Shown: positions 35,369-48,169, counted from the first letter of the stretch. The stretch is 64,000 nucleotides of DNA from Rhynchonema sp. JSB1_4 (GCA_030248065.1 JASAMV010005787.1:1-64000), one strand, 5' to 3'. Numbers and translations are program-made. Notes: a model not told the origin generated them from the letters alone.

Positions 35369-37003
35369 ATGCAGCTCACATTCGCACAGCTGAAACGAAC
35401 TGGACCGAGATGGCCCACGCTGTTTGTCTTTGTCGGCATTCTCATGAGCTTGGCATTGATCAGGAGCATGTTACAAATCTCAAAATCGGCGCGCCACGTT
35501 CACACAACAAAGTTCGCAAGTCAAGTTACGCTTAACAAACCAACAAACTACCTGCCCAGTTATCAGTGTCAGTCATATGGTCCGTATACCCTCTCAAGAG
35601 GACCAGCCTATTTTGACCGTCGATTAGAACATCCGGCGGTGAAGCTTCTCATATTCGGTCCGAGGATCGCCAAACTGAAAGCACAGATTTTGATATTCAC
35701 CAGAACGTCAAGCGGTGACCAACAGCAAGTTCAGCTCTCTTGTGAAGACCGTCTGTTCGATCCTGAAACGTCCGCCAGGGTGAACAACGATGCAAATTCT
35801 CCGCGCTGGTGGCGATACTTGGAATGTGGAGGACAAGAAGAGCCGATCGAGCATCTGATCAATCAGACAACTCACATTCAATTGATTTTCAACGAATTGG
35901 TTCAAAGTCGACAAATTATAGCCACCAATGGACAAACGTCAAGAGCCTGCGTTCTGCCGTTGGCAGCGGTTGAATCTATTCAAAGTGCCAATAGTTCAGT
36001 GGAACAACAGCTGAGGGTGGACGTTTGTGTGAAGATTATGTACGGAAACTATTCAGATTGGATACAAGTCATTCAGTTCATGGAATGGTGGCTGTACGCA
36101 GGTAGGAACGGGTTATAATTATCTCAAAACATTGTCCTGTAAGCAATTCCGTTCAGGTGCCACGCACGTGTGGGCTTATCGTGACTCAGCGTCCGCTGAC
36201 GTCGACGATATTTTATTGTACTATCAGAACGTTCGCGGTGTGCTGACGGTGCTGCCAAGCAGTTGGGATGACAATCCACAAGGCACAAAGTACGCCGTGC
36301 AGATGTTGCAGGTATACACTATAAAACTGGGCCCAAAAGACGAAATCAACATAGTTCTTCATTGGCTTCATTCCAGATCCAAGATTGTAATCTGCGTCTT
36401 TCGGGTCACGCCGACTTCGTAGCGCATGTCGACTGGGACGAGTACATGCTGCATCAAGATGCCCAGCTGAACACGCCGGGGTACCTGGTGAAACATCTAA
36501 AGAATGCGCGACAATACAGTACAAAGACCGGTGGCTGGGTGTGGGAACGAGTTTATTCGGTTGACTTCCCCAGTTTTCACGATTATCTAGAGAAACAAGC
36601 CGTTTACCGACCAGAAGACATCTTGGCTGCGTCCAGCCTTCGCAGCTGCAGCATATCAATCATCCAAAACTATCTGGCTTCTTTGCCACATAGAAAGCTG
36701 ACGGCTTCTGATAAAATGGGTGGCAATTTGGCGAAACTTTTGGTACGACCTGAGCACGTGCTACATCAACGAGTCCATGCCGTGATCGATTATTTGAATG
36801 GACGAAATACAAAGCAAGAGCCATCCGACAAATTGCTGACACTGCACATGCGAAGAAAGCGGATAACGAAGAAGAATTATCCCTCACCATTCGCTCAACA
36901 GATGGATAATCCTTTGAATATGACGCATTTGGATGAGAAGCTGATTGAAACAGTCTGTGCGGTTAAACATTTATTAGTTCGTGTTCGTCACATAAAATGT
37001 TGA
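35369..37003 (+). CDS. glycosyltransferase family 92 (DUF23) protein
   Basis: Exons 35369-36101, 36157-36311 and 36377-37003 (TGA) join in phases 1 and 0 to 504 residues. An N-terminal hydrophobic segment (about residues 15-33, core LFVFVGILMSLALI) makes it a type II, probably Golgi, membrane protein. The catalytic part shows the GT92 order: NYSDWIQVIQFMEWW, then GATHVWAYRDSAS, then DCNLRLSG and FVAHVDWDEYM. The DWD is the expected metal- and nucleotide-sugar-binding DxD. Several NxS/T sites. GT92 enzymes characterised in C. elegans and birds transfer galactose to glycans; donor and acceptor here are unknown. Introns are short (55 and 65 nt). The start codon follows an uninformative leader, so an upstream Met cannot be excluded. 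Confidence 0.85.
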
Positions 37004-37362
37004 ATTATACGAAGCAACGAAAAGCATTATCATTTATATGAAACATGGATTTCACTGGAATTCGTCCAAAATCATGAGCTTCGCTCATCCAAACCAAACT
37101 CAATCGGTCACAAATATGACCAGCAAGCTTATTCTGGTTTGAGATTCTGCCTAATTACCTTCTACCTGCGATTACCCACATTCAAATATTCGACACGTTC
37201 CACACGACTTCTTACATCCGCTCGCGACAGCACGAAGACTACTGCAATAGCTCACAAAGTGCGCACAATTACTGTATTCGTCACTGCACGCTGAAAAACA
37301 TTAATATTTACATAATTAGACAGTTGTCGGATAATGTGTGGTTGAGTCGGTGACTAATGCCA
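37004..37362. other. convergent 3' spacer
   Basis: 359 nt between the stop codons of the GT92 gene (plus) and astacin gene (minus). No AATAAA was identified and nothing else was recognised. Confidence 0.5.
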
Positions 37363-40300
37363 CTAACTCTGATTGCATTTGTAGAGCCGGTTGATTTTGA
37401 TAATGTCCTTGGCGCTCATTTCGTTCGCATATTTGATCTCAACCCCGCGCTGTTTGACCCGGATTGTGTCAAGACCATTCTTACTAAATGCCCACAGCGG
37501 ATAGTGCATAACCGAATCTGACCACACAAATATGGTTCTCAGTTCAAATATGGTTTGCTATGTTAGGTTCACTAGACCAACGGTAGTCATATTCTGTTCC
37601 AAGCACGGTTGTGTCGTTTCGCTTCGTAAACCACGCTGAAACAGGCAGCAGGATTGTCTTTAAAGCTTTTGAGATCAAAAAAGTGCTTCAGTGTGGCTTT
37701 GAACTGTTAGTGCCAGCCCCAAAGGATAATTCTAATCTGCCAGAGACAAAATTAGAAATTTTTCCACTTTCCCGTGCACACGCACGTTTCGCATCGTCCA
37801 TGACATTCTCCCAGACGATCTCAATGTAGCGATCACGATCGGGTCGTGTTTGTTCGTGCCAGAATCCGAGCGCGTGCAGCAGCTCATGCACAATACTGCC
37901 GTGAGTCATGCAACCGGCGCCCAGATTCATCGGTTGACGACCGCGACCTGTGCGTCGGGATCAATATATGCCATGGATTCGAAGTTCGGGAATGGATTTG
38001 GTTTTTATCATCACTAGAGCATCGAGCGGAATATTGCTTGTCGGGATTCATAATCTCTGTCCAGATTATATTACACCTTTGAGCATTCGTTGACGATGTT
38101 CCGTATTCGTACCCTGGTATCGAGGTTATCGGGCCACAGAAACATGATGAGTTGCACCATTCCGGTATTTATGTCAATTTAGAGTCACATAGGTCCTAAT
38201 TTCCCATGTCACACAACAAAAGCGACGGAATTCTACTTTTATCATGCCCATAAAAGCGACAAGAATACCGATGAGAATTCAAATCGGAATAGGAATTTCG
38301 GGATTTTTATCGGGATTGAAATTCTCCGGATCCGGATCAAGATCGAGCTCTCATGATCACAAAATGCGAGCCAACGTACGTACACATTGAGGGCCATTCA
38401 AATTCGAACGCAACGATCATGGCCACTACGATCAGGAACAGGACAAACAACTGGGGGTTTCTCGTACACATGCCACCACCAAAAACACAGGTAAACTGTG
38501 TCCGAAACAACGCATTGGAGGACTCCGCAGCCTGGTTGGTTGCCAGTGAGACACAAGCACAGGAGCATTACGCACCCCAGGGTTGGGCAAAAAAAAATTT
38601 TTTTTTTAAAAAAAATTTTTTTTAAAAAGGTTTTTGAAAAAATTTAAAAAAAAAAAATTTTTTTTTAATTTTTCGGGGGAACAAAATGTTCTAAAACGTC
38701 CAAAAATGGCCTTTTTGGGGGTTATTTTTTGCCATTTTCCTCAAGGGTCGAAAAATTTTCTTCACAAAATCACCTTTGGGGCATGTATTTGGTTCCTAAC
38801 ATACCCCAAATGATGTTATTATACCTTCCCGTGATACATGGGACACAGTATGCATGTACCTACATGGTACTTCGATGTCATGACCCATCAGGTCGGTCAT
38901 ATACGACCGATTCAGCTACCCGACAAGTATTTCTGCAGCTTATATTCTCAATTCTGTGTGGTTTATAAGTGAATCTTGCTTATTCGGCCACAAACTGTTG
39001 TGTCCGATACCACAGAGCAGCAATCATCGGTCCATATCAAGCACAGACTGTTGGATCGCACCTAAATGACGTAAACACCCTTGATAAGTGATGCAAACCA
39101 AGTCACAAAAGTGACTTGTCAATTAAAGTTGCATTTTTTTGCGATTTTGCGCGTTTTTTAGGCAAATTTGGTAAAAATTTCCCCGTATCTCAGACTTTTA
39201 AAAAAAAATTTTTTTTTTAAAAACTTGTTTAAAAAAATTTTTTTCCAACCCTGACGCACCCCATCTGCCCGCATATGCAGAGCATCCTCTGTCTTGCTTG
39301 TTGTTGATGTGAACGTAGTCACGGTGTGCTGGGTCGTTGGGGTCGTGCGGCACAAACGTGATGCATGTCCTGTTCATGATGGCCTCCATTGCGCGTGCGA
39401 TCATTGCTCGGCTAAAATTGGATGCAGTTTTACCACATCCTTGTCGCATTGAAAGACTGCCATCAACATTTTCGGCAGCGCTTTTCGTCCTCGTGGTTCC
39501 GCAAATATTTTTGGAACGGAGCTTCCGAACTTACTGTATATTGCAACCAGAAAAAAGTGCGCTATAAACCTTGTAAGTACTGACCGTCGACTTCAACGCA
39601 AACAAAGCTTGACCAACTTTCCCAACACGGCAACTGACATACACAGCCAGGTGAAGTGCACTAAGTTTCACAATAAAGCTTGATCGTTTTGCTAACCCGT
39701 CGTCTGTAAACTGACTCGTCAGTGTGTAGGGCACAACACCTTTACGCCAATGACGGGTCTCTTCAACAATAGCATTTTGGATAGGTTGATCGGGATCGAC
39801 GATTATGTCGCCTGGGAACACGATTATTGAATTATTGTGCTGCTATTGTTGAATCTTCATCTCAGTGGGAAAATAATTTCGTTCAGCGTACAACTTGACC
39901 AGTTGTGAAATATCCATTAATGGGTACAATGCTGTCGCGCTGTTACAATCTCGGTCTTGAAAGAAAATGGCAGGCATTTCGCAAAAAAAGCACCTTCAAA
40001 CAGATTCGGATCAAACATGCCGACACCACCGTCATTGGCAGCAATTTGTTGATTCACTACCGTCAGTTGTCGACCACGCTCAAAATCGATCTTTTCGAGG
40101 GACACCTGGCTATCGGAGAATGGAGAGATCAACGAATTGAAGAGGCCATTTTTATGGTCAACTGTTCAGTCGTCAATCCAAATCGTCAACTCTATAAGTC
40201 AACCCAAGCAGCCGATGTTGAGCGCGAGAGATAGGTGGTATATGTATACTCTGGCAATTCTTTTGGGAGAAACCTTTCAACCGCGTTGCCTGATCCGTAA

Positions 40301-40665
40301 AGCGCGTTATGCGTGCACTGGGTACAGAAGTCACGTGACCGCTATAGCCAGTGCACGCATCATGTGCTTTACGGATCAGGCAACGCGGTTGAAAAGTTTC
40401 TCTCAAAAGAATTGTCAGAGTATACTATATTTCATGACTGAGTTGACGAGTATAGTCGACGATGTGCGCTGACGACACGAATATTAGCCCATTAACGCTG
40501 CATTTTGAAAAAATAGAAAATTGCACGGAGGGAAACAAGTTCGTGCAATAAAATAGTTTGGATAAGTTTGGGTAATTTCGGACGCAAACACAGTTCGGTT
40601 CGGACCTCCTCGCTGTAAGCTTGTTCGACCAGATTAACGACGAACAGAATTGCGACCAATTTCAT
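37363..40665 (-). CDS. astacin-family zinc metalloprotease (M12A)
   Basis: Minus-strand exons: 40606-40665, 39994-40105, 39697-39811, 39260-39411, 37786-37947, 37582-37635, 37363-37517 (TAG). Total 269 residues with consistent phases. Order: signal peptide (MKLVAILFVVNLVEQAYS), short prosegment with FEGD (the astacin FxGD aspartate switch, split by an intron), mature domain beginning NAIVEETRHW, CITFVP, HINN, zinc site HELLHALGFWHEQTRPDRDRY, Met-turn YHSVMHY, and a C-terminus shortly after KINRLYKC. No EGF, CUB or ShK domains follow, so it is a minimal secreted astacin. The weakest junction is exon 1 to 2 (donor GTCCGA). Intron 4 holds a hAT-like element starting right at the donor; the GTGCGT donor is intact, so the gene appears functional. 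Confidence 0.85.
38578..39253. mobile_element. hAT-like non-autonomous element with 8-bp target duplication
   Basis: 676 nt with termini CAGGGTTGG and complement CCAACCCTG, flanked by identical 8-mers ACGCACCC (38570-38577 and 39254-39261). Eight-bp duplications with CAGGG-type ends are typical of hAT transposons. The ends are A/T homopolymer-rich and there is no transposase. On the minus strand the right-hand duplication reads GGGTGCGT and contains the last two exon bases plus the donor of astacin exon 39260-39411. Confidence 0.8.
40244..40427. mobile_element. palindromic MITE in astacin intron 1
   Basis: Arms from TATACTCTGGCAATTCTTTT to the complement near 40427, with GCGTTGCCTGATCCGTAAAG mirrored inside, around a GTCACGTGAC centre. 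Only one copy is seen in the window. Confidence 0.65.
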
Positions 40666-42050
40666 TTTCAATTGATTTGCTTTTATTCGTCTTAACCTTT
40701 CATACGGTTTTTCAACGGCTGGTCGTACAACATTGAGGGATAAAATGATTGTTGTTGTAAAAAACCTGTCGACTTTTGTGCGCGATTGTACCAAAAATGA
40801 ACGTCAAACGTATTGTTTGATGAATACGAAATGATGTTTTCATCCGGCTCAATGGCATGTTTCTAGGCGCTATTCGGACATGCGGGCATGCGTTCAAAAG
40901 CGTGCCAGGTTTATCTCACGAATTTACGTGTGCATAATTTTATTGTACGATATCCGGTTTTTATATGGATTCAGCCCGTTAGCTTTGCTGGAATAAAGCA
41001 ACACACGGAGCTACAGGCAGACTTCCAAAATTGTTTGATGTAACCGCTGTTTCTTTTTGGGGCAAATTTCAAAAGCACGTTAATGTTCAACGATTTACTG
41101 CACCAAAGCTAAACTTCGTTGTGGTGGCTGTTTTTTTTATTCCTGATTTCTCGAGTCTTCATCTCAAAATCACATTGTTGCCGACCAGTTCAGTCCGAAT
41201 TTCGCGGACCGCCAATTCAGTCCGACACACTCACTGTGGCGTTTTTGCTGTAGATACCCTAAATCTCAACGCACAGAAGATACGGTCCGAGACCAGCCTT
41301 GAGACGCCTGTTACCTTCAGACTTGTTTCGAAACATTTCGAAAACAATAGAAAGAGAAATCGGAAATATTTGTGCATTGTCGATTTCTCTTTCCATTGTT
41401 TTCGAAAAGTTTCGACGCCCGTGGAACCGAGGCGTCTCGTGAGCTGGATGGTTGGTCTATGCGTATGGGCAATCCATCGGCTCATGACACTTTTTATACA
41501 CACAGCGCATGCAGCAGCACACTCCATTTTCTAAACAAGATGTACACTTTGGGCGAATGTCCTACTTTGATTACCGCTTTTTAATTTATCCGGTTTTCAT
41601 TAGCTGCTTGCCACAACACTTTTCTGCGCTGTTGCAAAATTTGGGGATGTTTCAACGGATAACTGCAGAGAATAGATGCATTCATTGACGGCAGTAATGT
41701 AGCATGTAGCCTGTGTGCGCGAGTGCCATGAGCTGGCGGATTGCCTATACCCACATCCCGTGCAGCCGGCGTACTGAGGTCACGACCACGTGTGAACCTC
41801 ATGCGCGGACTTGCAATATAGCGGGCATTGCGATATCCAAATGTGAACAATGGTGAGGACGACCTGTTCGGCATTTGGAAAAAAACGATGCGCGTTCAAT
41901 GGCCTACCCTCTGCGCAGTGACAATTCATTTGACGCAATGAAAGAAATGAATGTGTCATTACACGCACTTGCATCTTCGTCGTACCGTATCAGGCAAACG
42001 AAAAAGTGACACAAACTGAAAATTAAAAACATTTGATAAACAATCTGAGA
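40666..42050. other. spacer with fold-back DNA
   Basis: Upstream of the astacin start. Contains an imperfect palindrome at about 41230-41455 (AAACAATAGAAAGAGAAATC and inverse) and the MITE at 41463-41750. No exon recognised. Confidence 0.5.
41463..41750. mobile_element. MITE, GGCAATCCATCGGCTCATG family, copy 2
   Basis: Termini GTATGGGCAATCCATCGGCT and CCGCCAATCGG-type complement near 41750. The body is the inverse of 21944-22226. Confidence 0.7.
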
Positions 42051-43613
42051 TCACAAATCGAATTCATATTCTTTCGCTGGTTCGTCGAATGCAACAGCTT
42101 TGTAACGCCGGCCACGGCACGTGCAGCGATTCCTGGAGAGCAAAGCGTCAAATGCACGCGTGAATCTGGACTTATTATGCCTCCATGAAACTTGATGCCA
42201 TCGGGCCTTTTCGATAGGACATTCAGAAGTTCTTTGGTAATCTCAAACAGATTGATTCGGTGTTCAAACAGTTTGGTCAGTTAAGAGTAGGCAATAATTT
42301 TTGTGAGAATGGTATTTGCAGTTGACTGATGCCTCTAACTTCGACCAGCTTGTAAACGGTCCGGCATTACCCCAACGTTTGAGTGCCAATCGTGAAAAAA
42401 ACGAAGTTGGTATCCCTACTAGTTATTTTCTGTCACAGGGGTGATCAAGGAAGCCCCCCCCGCCAGTCAATAAATGCATTGCGAGAATGGGCGGGAAAAA
42501 CAAGACTGACCAAGATTGATACGGCACGTTCAAAACACAAACCGGCCACCAACTTTGCCAAGCAGTAGAGATAGGTGCTGGCGACGATTCGAAGCCCCAG
42601 ACCGATGATGCAAATCAACATGGCAACCGCTACCACCGAGTACGCGGCGATCTCCAATTGGCATTGTGATTTCTCTTTGTTTCCATTTAAAATCATAGAA
42701 AGAGAAAACTAGCAAACTATCAAAAGTGGTGGAAAAGCAAAATAATAACCTCCGATGGATGCATGTGCCATTCGTAGGTCTCACCAAACAGTTGCCAAGT
42801 GTAGGTGCATTTGCACGGATAGACCGGGATGCGGGCTATAAACAATGTTGATGAGTGTGTCTGCGTTTTAATAATGCACATCTAATTTTGTGCGCAATCG
42901 AATTATAGCATCAGCCTCAGTCGTCTGGGTAGCCCATAAAACCGTCAGCTTAAGTTCATTATTATGGGCTACGACAACTGACTACATGGCTTTCTTTCAA
43001 TAAATAGATGCTTCGCCGTTTAAAGGGAGAAAAACTAATTTTCTGGGAAGTCGTTATGTATGAATGCATATTCGGATTTGAGGTCCGATCGAAAGATGGG
43101 TAAAAACCATGTGTGCAAGTAAGACATTAGCGCGAGCACCAGTGAGAATTGTAAAGTTTGCACACAAACGACGTTAAATGGGAGTCTAGTTTGAATATTG
43201 TCCATTCAAAAAGCTCTCCAATGCAGGAGTCAGTTGGATGCCCGCATTTTTCTAACGTCGTATCATGAGGACTTCCTCAGGAAAATGCACATGGTATGGA
43301 TATTGCTCGTAACCTTTTAGAATGTCGATTATAGCTGTCTTAGAAACACAAAAACTATAAAGGAAGCAACTAAACAACGATGCTCAAACTCACGCGGCGG
43401 CCAGATTTCCTCTGCCGGTTCTGTCATCGACATCGTGCTGTTGGACTTCAGAAAGTCCTTGGTGTCGAGAAATAGTCCCAAAGTCCCCAAAGTCGCGTTA
43501 CGCGCCGCCGAAATTGGCGCCATTTCAGAATGCCGCAAGTGCATTATGAGTGCCAGCTGGCTCTTTGGAGTCTGAAATTTATTGCTCGAACTTTTTTTAA
43601 ATTTTATGGACAT
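42051..43613 (-). CDS. predicted single-pass membrane protein, four exons
   Basis: Minus-strand exons 43394-43613, 42750-42835, 42554-42672 and 42051-42231 (TGA); phases 1, 0 and 2 all agree, giving 201 residues. The N-terminal part (about 90 residues) has NAT and NST glycosylation motifs and a CKC. One hydrophobic segment follows (YSVVAVAMLICIIGLGL), then a basic tail containing RCTCRGRRYKAVAF and ending KEYEFDL. The in-frame ATG at 43613 was used. A TTTCAG at the exon's 5' side (before 43571) may instead be a true acceptor, with the start further upstream or at the next Met after leader splicing. The acceptor of the third exon (AAAGAG) is weak, and GGAG 18 nt later is an alternative. Family not recognised. 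Confidence 0.55.
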
Positions 43614-45048
43614 CCGCGCTGAGCCATAAAAGCGTTCCTTCTTTAGAACGCAAGCATGTTTGCTGGTTCGGTTGGGTTTTGCGTGTCATCGGGCTTCCTG
43701 CGTCCGCCTTACAAGCATGTGCATGAACAGGGTCTTAATGGCGTAAAGTTTCCCGAAAAATGGCCATGCATTACAGTGGTGGTTAGAGCGACCACAAAAG
43801 AGATGACTGAATGAGCTGCCGGAGAAAAAAACCATGTGCTTTTTGAACGCAACGTGTAATATGGGTAGGGTTCTTTTTATTACTTACATGCAACATGTGT
43901 AGGTGCGTTTTGAGCAGCCCACTTGGTCATTCCGCTCTGTAGATAATGTCCATCCATCAGCTCATGAAACTTTTTTCAGCTTAAAAGCTTGGTAGGATCC
44001 AGTGCTGTCCCGGTTCCGGTTGCTCTACGAAAAAGAAATGAAACAGAAATCGTTTTTCATTATATTTTTGTGCGCCGTTTTTCTCTCACATTGCCTAGCG
44101 GAGGAACAGTTTTCCACAACGGAACCTGAACCTCACAAATAAAAGTGCCATGAGCTGATAGATGGACTATACGCAGCGACCTCATTTTTCTGCAGACGTG
44201 AACGAGCCCAATTACACCAAGGTAATGGAGTCATGAGAAACCCAGTTGCAATGGTATAAAAGTCTAATGACAAATTACCAGTGAGGACTGCATGGTATCC
44301 TATGCTTTGTTGAAAGTCCTGTTGCGCAGTTTTAAAGGACCCTGGGACCTCCAGGGCGCTGTGGTGTATGTGGTCCAGTTTCCCGCGTACAGTCGCTAAT
44401 TAGGTTTTTGATCCGGTGTATTACTATTCAAAAACACTGGATTTTGCAAAAAAAGCTGACTTATGATTTTCATGAAATCAAACAAGTTTTGAACTGACAG
44501 CATATGATCACTGTGCATTGAAAACTACTGTAACAACGTGATTATCATGTGCAATGCGCAATTAATTGGAACTGTGAGTTTTTGTGAATCATTGTTCCTC
44601 TTCCCCACTCAAGTCGTGCTAAAGAATTCGCTTGAAACTGCTGTTCTTCCGTATTCGGCGCACCTTTCGACCAAATCACAGCAAATGGAAACACATTTGC
44701 AACCTCATTTTAATCACATGTATACTCCGTGTAACAACAATGTAACAGCAATGAGTTTTGCCCGTTTCGGCCTGTTTTCACGACGGCAGACTTAATACCC
44801 GACAGTCAGCCAAGATCGCGGTAAAAACGTCGCGGTCTGCATACACGCGCATACGGTTCGTCAATTTGTCCTATATTACAGTATCCCACAAACACAATGA
44901 CAAATTCTCTATTCTATTCTCTACGTATATGTACACCAAATGCTACGAAAAGAGGTGGGAGAGAAGAATAATTGAGAGTGGAGGAAAATACTTAAAGCAC
45001 AAAAACGATGTACTTAATGAGATCAAGGAGGTATAGAAGGGCAGCGAT
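43614..45048. other. spacer, partly duplicated
   Basis: Contains a third GGCAATCC/GTCCATCC-type MITE at about 43947-44170. From about 44540 it is homologous to about 49170 onward (GTGAGTTTTTGTGAATC), the 3' edge of the segmental duplication. No exon recognised. Confidence 0.5.
43947..44170. mobile_element. MITE related to the GGCTCATG family
   Basis: Termini ATGTCCATCCATCAGCTCAT and the complement CATGAGCTGATAGATGGACT. The ATCAGCTCATG core is shared with the elements at 21944 and 41463. Confidence 0.6.
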
Positions 45049-47059
45049 TTAGTTGGAGTTGAACCGTCCGCCACGGCCAAGTCCGCCAAGATTGCCGAAT
45101 CGATTGCCATTATTGCCGTTGTTTCCTCCGAAATTTCCATTGTTTCCGTTGTTTCGACCGCCAAAACGACCGTTAGAGCCTGCAATTAAGAAAGTCATTG
45201 AGGAGTACATATGGCTGTTGAAAATTACTACGCTTTTCGACGTATACCTCCAAATCCGCCTCCTTGGCCGCCCGGTCCGCCGCGACCACCTCCACGTCCG
45301 CCGCCTCCGCGACCTCCTTTGTGATGTTTCATGAACTCCATCACCTCCTCAAGCGAGGGTGGGTTGGGATTCGTCTGGCAACGCTCCCGCAGGTTGAATT
45401 TTCGACCATCTTGGCCTAAATTGTAATTCTTAGCATATTTTTGCCACTCAAAGTTGAAAAAAGCCTTTTTTATGAAAAAAACAGAGGTTGTCCGCGTACC
45501 GTTATTCTGTCCGCCGGTGCAGAATGGCGGCAGCGGCACGTCACACGTGGCACCGGCACTGGCGAACTGCTGTTGAAGTTCTTCGGCACACGTGCACATG
45601 GCCTGATGACGCTGGTCTTTCTCGACCGAGCACTCGCTGAAAATATCAATTATGAGGTTGTTTTGTTTCTGCAAACGCTGATTTCACGAGCCTTTTGCAG
45701 AAACCCCCAAATAGCGTACCCATTTGGATCGCACTGTTGGATGATGGAGCACGCCTGTTGGTATACTTGTTGTGGGTTCAACTGTTCAGGGTTAATGCGA
45801 CCCTGTGAGGCTTCTTGGATGCACGAAAAGACTTCGTTGCGGACGGACGGGCATTTGGCATCGACGATCTGAGGTAGATAGGCCAGCAAAAGGAATCTGT
45901 GAAAAAAAATTGACAGTGTATTTGTGCGACATTCGGGTGTTAAAGACAGAAGCTTGAAAGTGTAACTCACTTTTTTGAACCGCCTCCTTTGCCACCGTGG
46001 TGCCCGCCGCCGGGAGGTCCAGCCTGGCGCTTGAAACGGTTGAAACCACCAAAACGACCGAAACCACCACGGTTTCCGTTATTGCCTTGGCCGAACCCGC
46101 CAAAGTTTCCGTTGTTGCCTCTCTGGCCAAAGCCACCAAATCTTCCATTATTTGAACCGCCTGGGCCAAATCCGCCGAAATTCCCATTCTGGCCGCCCGG
46201 TCCGCCGCGAAACCCGCCGCCTGGACCGCCGCGCTCAGGCAGCTCAACCTGCAATTTGAATTGAATGTAAATAATACAATTCTTTTGTTGACAAAATTGA
46301 TCAAAAACGATTAATTGTGCATGGTTTAAAAATGTCACGTACGCCTTGGCGAGCCATACACTCGCGTTTGAATTCGCGCAAGTCAATGTTCAGGTTTGAG
46401 TTCTGCACACATTGACGCAGCTGGAACATCATTCGCATTTTGTCCATGAATTGGCCTGGACCGCCACCTGGCCGGTCTTCGTCCTCATCTGAAATTGTTT
46501 AGTGATTTTATCGGTTTTCGGAAAAATTTCTCAGATATTTTTGTAAAAAAACCGTTTTTCCAGAAGTTACTACAAAACAGGTTGTTTTTTCACTTTAGAA
46601 TTACACAGGAACAAAAGACATAAAACAATAAACAAAACAACGCACAAGAAACAAAACGATATTGGGCTCACCATCATCATTGCCATCAAAATCTGTGGCT
46701 TCAGCGGCTTCCATGCAGCTAAAAACCAAAATATTTTTAGAAAATAGACTTAGGCCTTTTTGAAATTAGCATCTTTGCACCCACATTCGTCCGCATTGTT
46801 TGACGGACCGCATCATTTGTCTGGCTTCGTCTTCACTCAGGTCACCAAGACCGAGCACTTGGGACATTTGTTCCTTCATGCATTGTTTGCTTTGCTGACA
46901 CGCGCTGTTGCCTTGGTCTTGAGCCTGATGAAATGTAGATGGTCCGAATAAAAAAAGGCCTAACTGACAAAGATAATTAGTGAGCAGACGCAGAAATTGT
47001 GTATTGCTTACCGTAACCAGAAGTGCCAGAGAGGCACATAGGGCAATCTGTAGTTTCAT
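45049..47059 (-). CDS. secreted cysteine- and glycine-rich protein, paralog 1
   Basis: Nine minus-strand exons: 47012-47059, 46785-46924, 46672-46718, 46343-46488, 45971-46248, 45720-45896, 45500-45636, 45248-45415, 45049-45179 (TAA). Total 423 residues, all phases consistent. Signal peptide (MKLQIALCASLALLV), then a Cys-containing acidic helical-looking region (CQQSKQC..., DEDEDRPG, RQCV, RECMARQG). A Gly/Asn/Phe-rich block follows (GGFG, NNGNFGG repeats, exon 5), then a second Cys-rich region (AKCPSVRNEVFSCIQEA, IIQQCDPNGECS, CTCAEEL, PPFCTGG, RERCQTNPNPPS) and Gly-rich tails from exons 8 and 9. No known domain recognised; the composition suggests an extracellular or cuticle-like matrix role, which is only a guess. 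Same structure as 49587-51272. Confidence 0.8.
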
Positions 47060-47214
47060 GTTCAGAGATAGGAATAATTTTGATTTATCAATGGAAGGCA
47101 CAGTAATTGTCGACCAAAATCAACCGAAACACCAACAGTCAAAGTCAACCTTTTGTTATGGTATTGTTGTGCTGGTGACAAACTAGAATGAGTTACGTGC
47201 AGAATTTGCGCCCA

Positions 47215-47258
47215 ATTTATACTCCACGCGGCAGGAAGCAGCCCGTGCAATTGACGTC
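47215..47258 (-). promoter_or_regulatory. CRE-like site and TATA box of paralog 1
   Basis: On the minus strand a palindromic TGACGTCA (47252-47259) is followed about 30 nt later by TATAAAT (47215-47221), roughly 155 nt before the ATG. The same pair with the same spacing is conserved upstream of paralog 2. TGACGTCA is the CREB/ATF consensus. Confidence 0.65.
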
Positions 47259-48169
47259 ACAGCTGCGCTGCGAAATGACGCGCGAAGCGCGAAAAAATTT
47301 GGTTTTCGTGCACGTACAACTCTATTGACTTTTTGTGACACAATGGTGTCATTATTTATTTGCACAGGCTGCTTGACAGACGGAATGATGCCCATTTGTC
47401 TGTTCCGAAACCAAAGCAAAATATAATAACCGAGTTTGTAGCACAAAATTTGTCGAAAGGTCGTGACTGACAATGAGTATCAGACGAAACGTTTTTTCAG
47501 TTTTACAACCACGAGACAGAATAAGTTTTTTTTGCTAAATGGCAAATTTAATGATGTTCACATTTACTTTGAAAAACCCTATTGCTGTGTTGACTTGAAG
47601 TACACGTGTGGAGGACCCTTTGGTTTGCTGATGTGACATTTACCTTTTTATCATGTGTTTGTGTTGCGTACACATGGTTTTTTGTTAGACTTTTTCTGTC
47701 TCAGTTCATTTTACATCGATTGACTTCACAAAACAGAGACTCCACCCACGCAACTCGTGTTACTCGGTGTTTACGGAAACCTCACAGCCCATTGACGCAG
47801 TTCGATCCTTTACGAACAGGTTTATTATGTTCCACGTGTACGAAAATATGATTGTGGAGTGAATATCATAACGTGCAAAAACGGATTATTGACTGCTGTC
47901 TGAATTTTGTGTCCTAAAATATTGTTTTCAGCTTTCATGGGTGTGATTTAGGTGTGTGCTTACATCGGTGTGATCATAAGTCACACGTGAATTAAATCAA
48001 CCCATTTGAAACAGACTGAACCAATTTATTTCTAAGATTAGAGCCAATCCCAATCATAAAAAGCGGATTAGCGGGCCCGCTAACTTTCCAGTCCGCTAAT
48101 CCGCTTTATGCTATGTGAGACCGCTAGCATGGTTTTCTAATACTCAAACTGAGGTGATGGGCTAGCGCC

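Larger units (their letters stand above)
44540..47870. repeat. segmental duplication, unit 1
   Basis: Homologous to about 49170-54330 over coding exons, introns, promoter and upstream flank (for example TTTTTCTGTCTCAGTTCAT near 47690 and 54155). Unit 2 is longer because of several insertions. Confidence 0.75.

Noticed and set aside
37688..37930. Truncated astacin (broken after the zinc motif)
   Set aside because: The apparent truncation is reading into an intron; two further exons restore the Met-turn and C-terminus.
38500..38577. Astacin coding sequence continuing past the hAT element
   Set aside because: The exon ends at 39260 with a GTGCGT donor and the next exon (37947) continues the protein exactly; the stretch is intron.
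45989..46264. Proline-rich plus-strand frame (PPK/PPGPP)
   Set aside because: Antisense shadow of the Gly-rich exon of the minus-strand gene.
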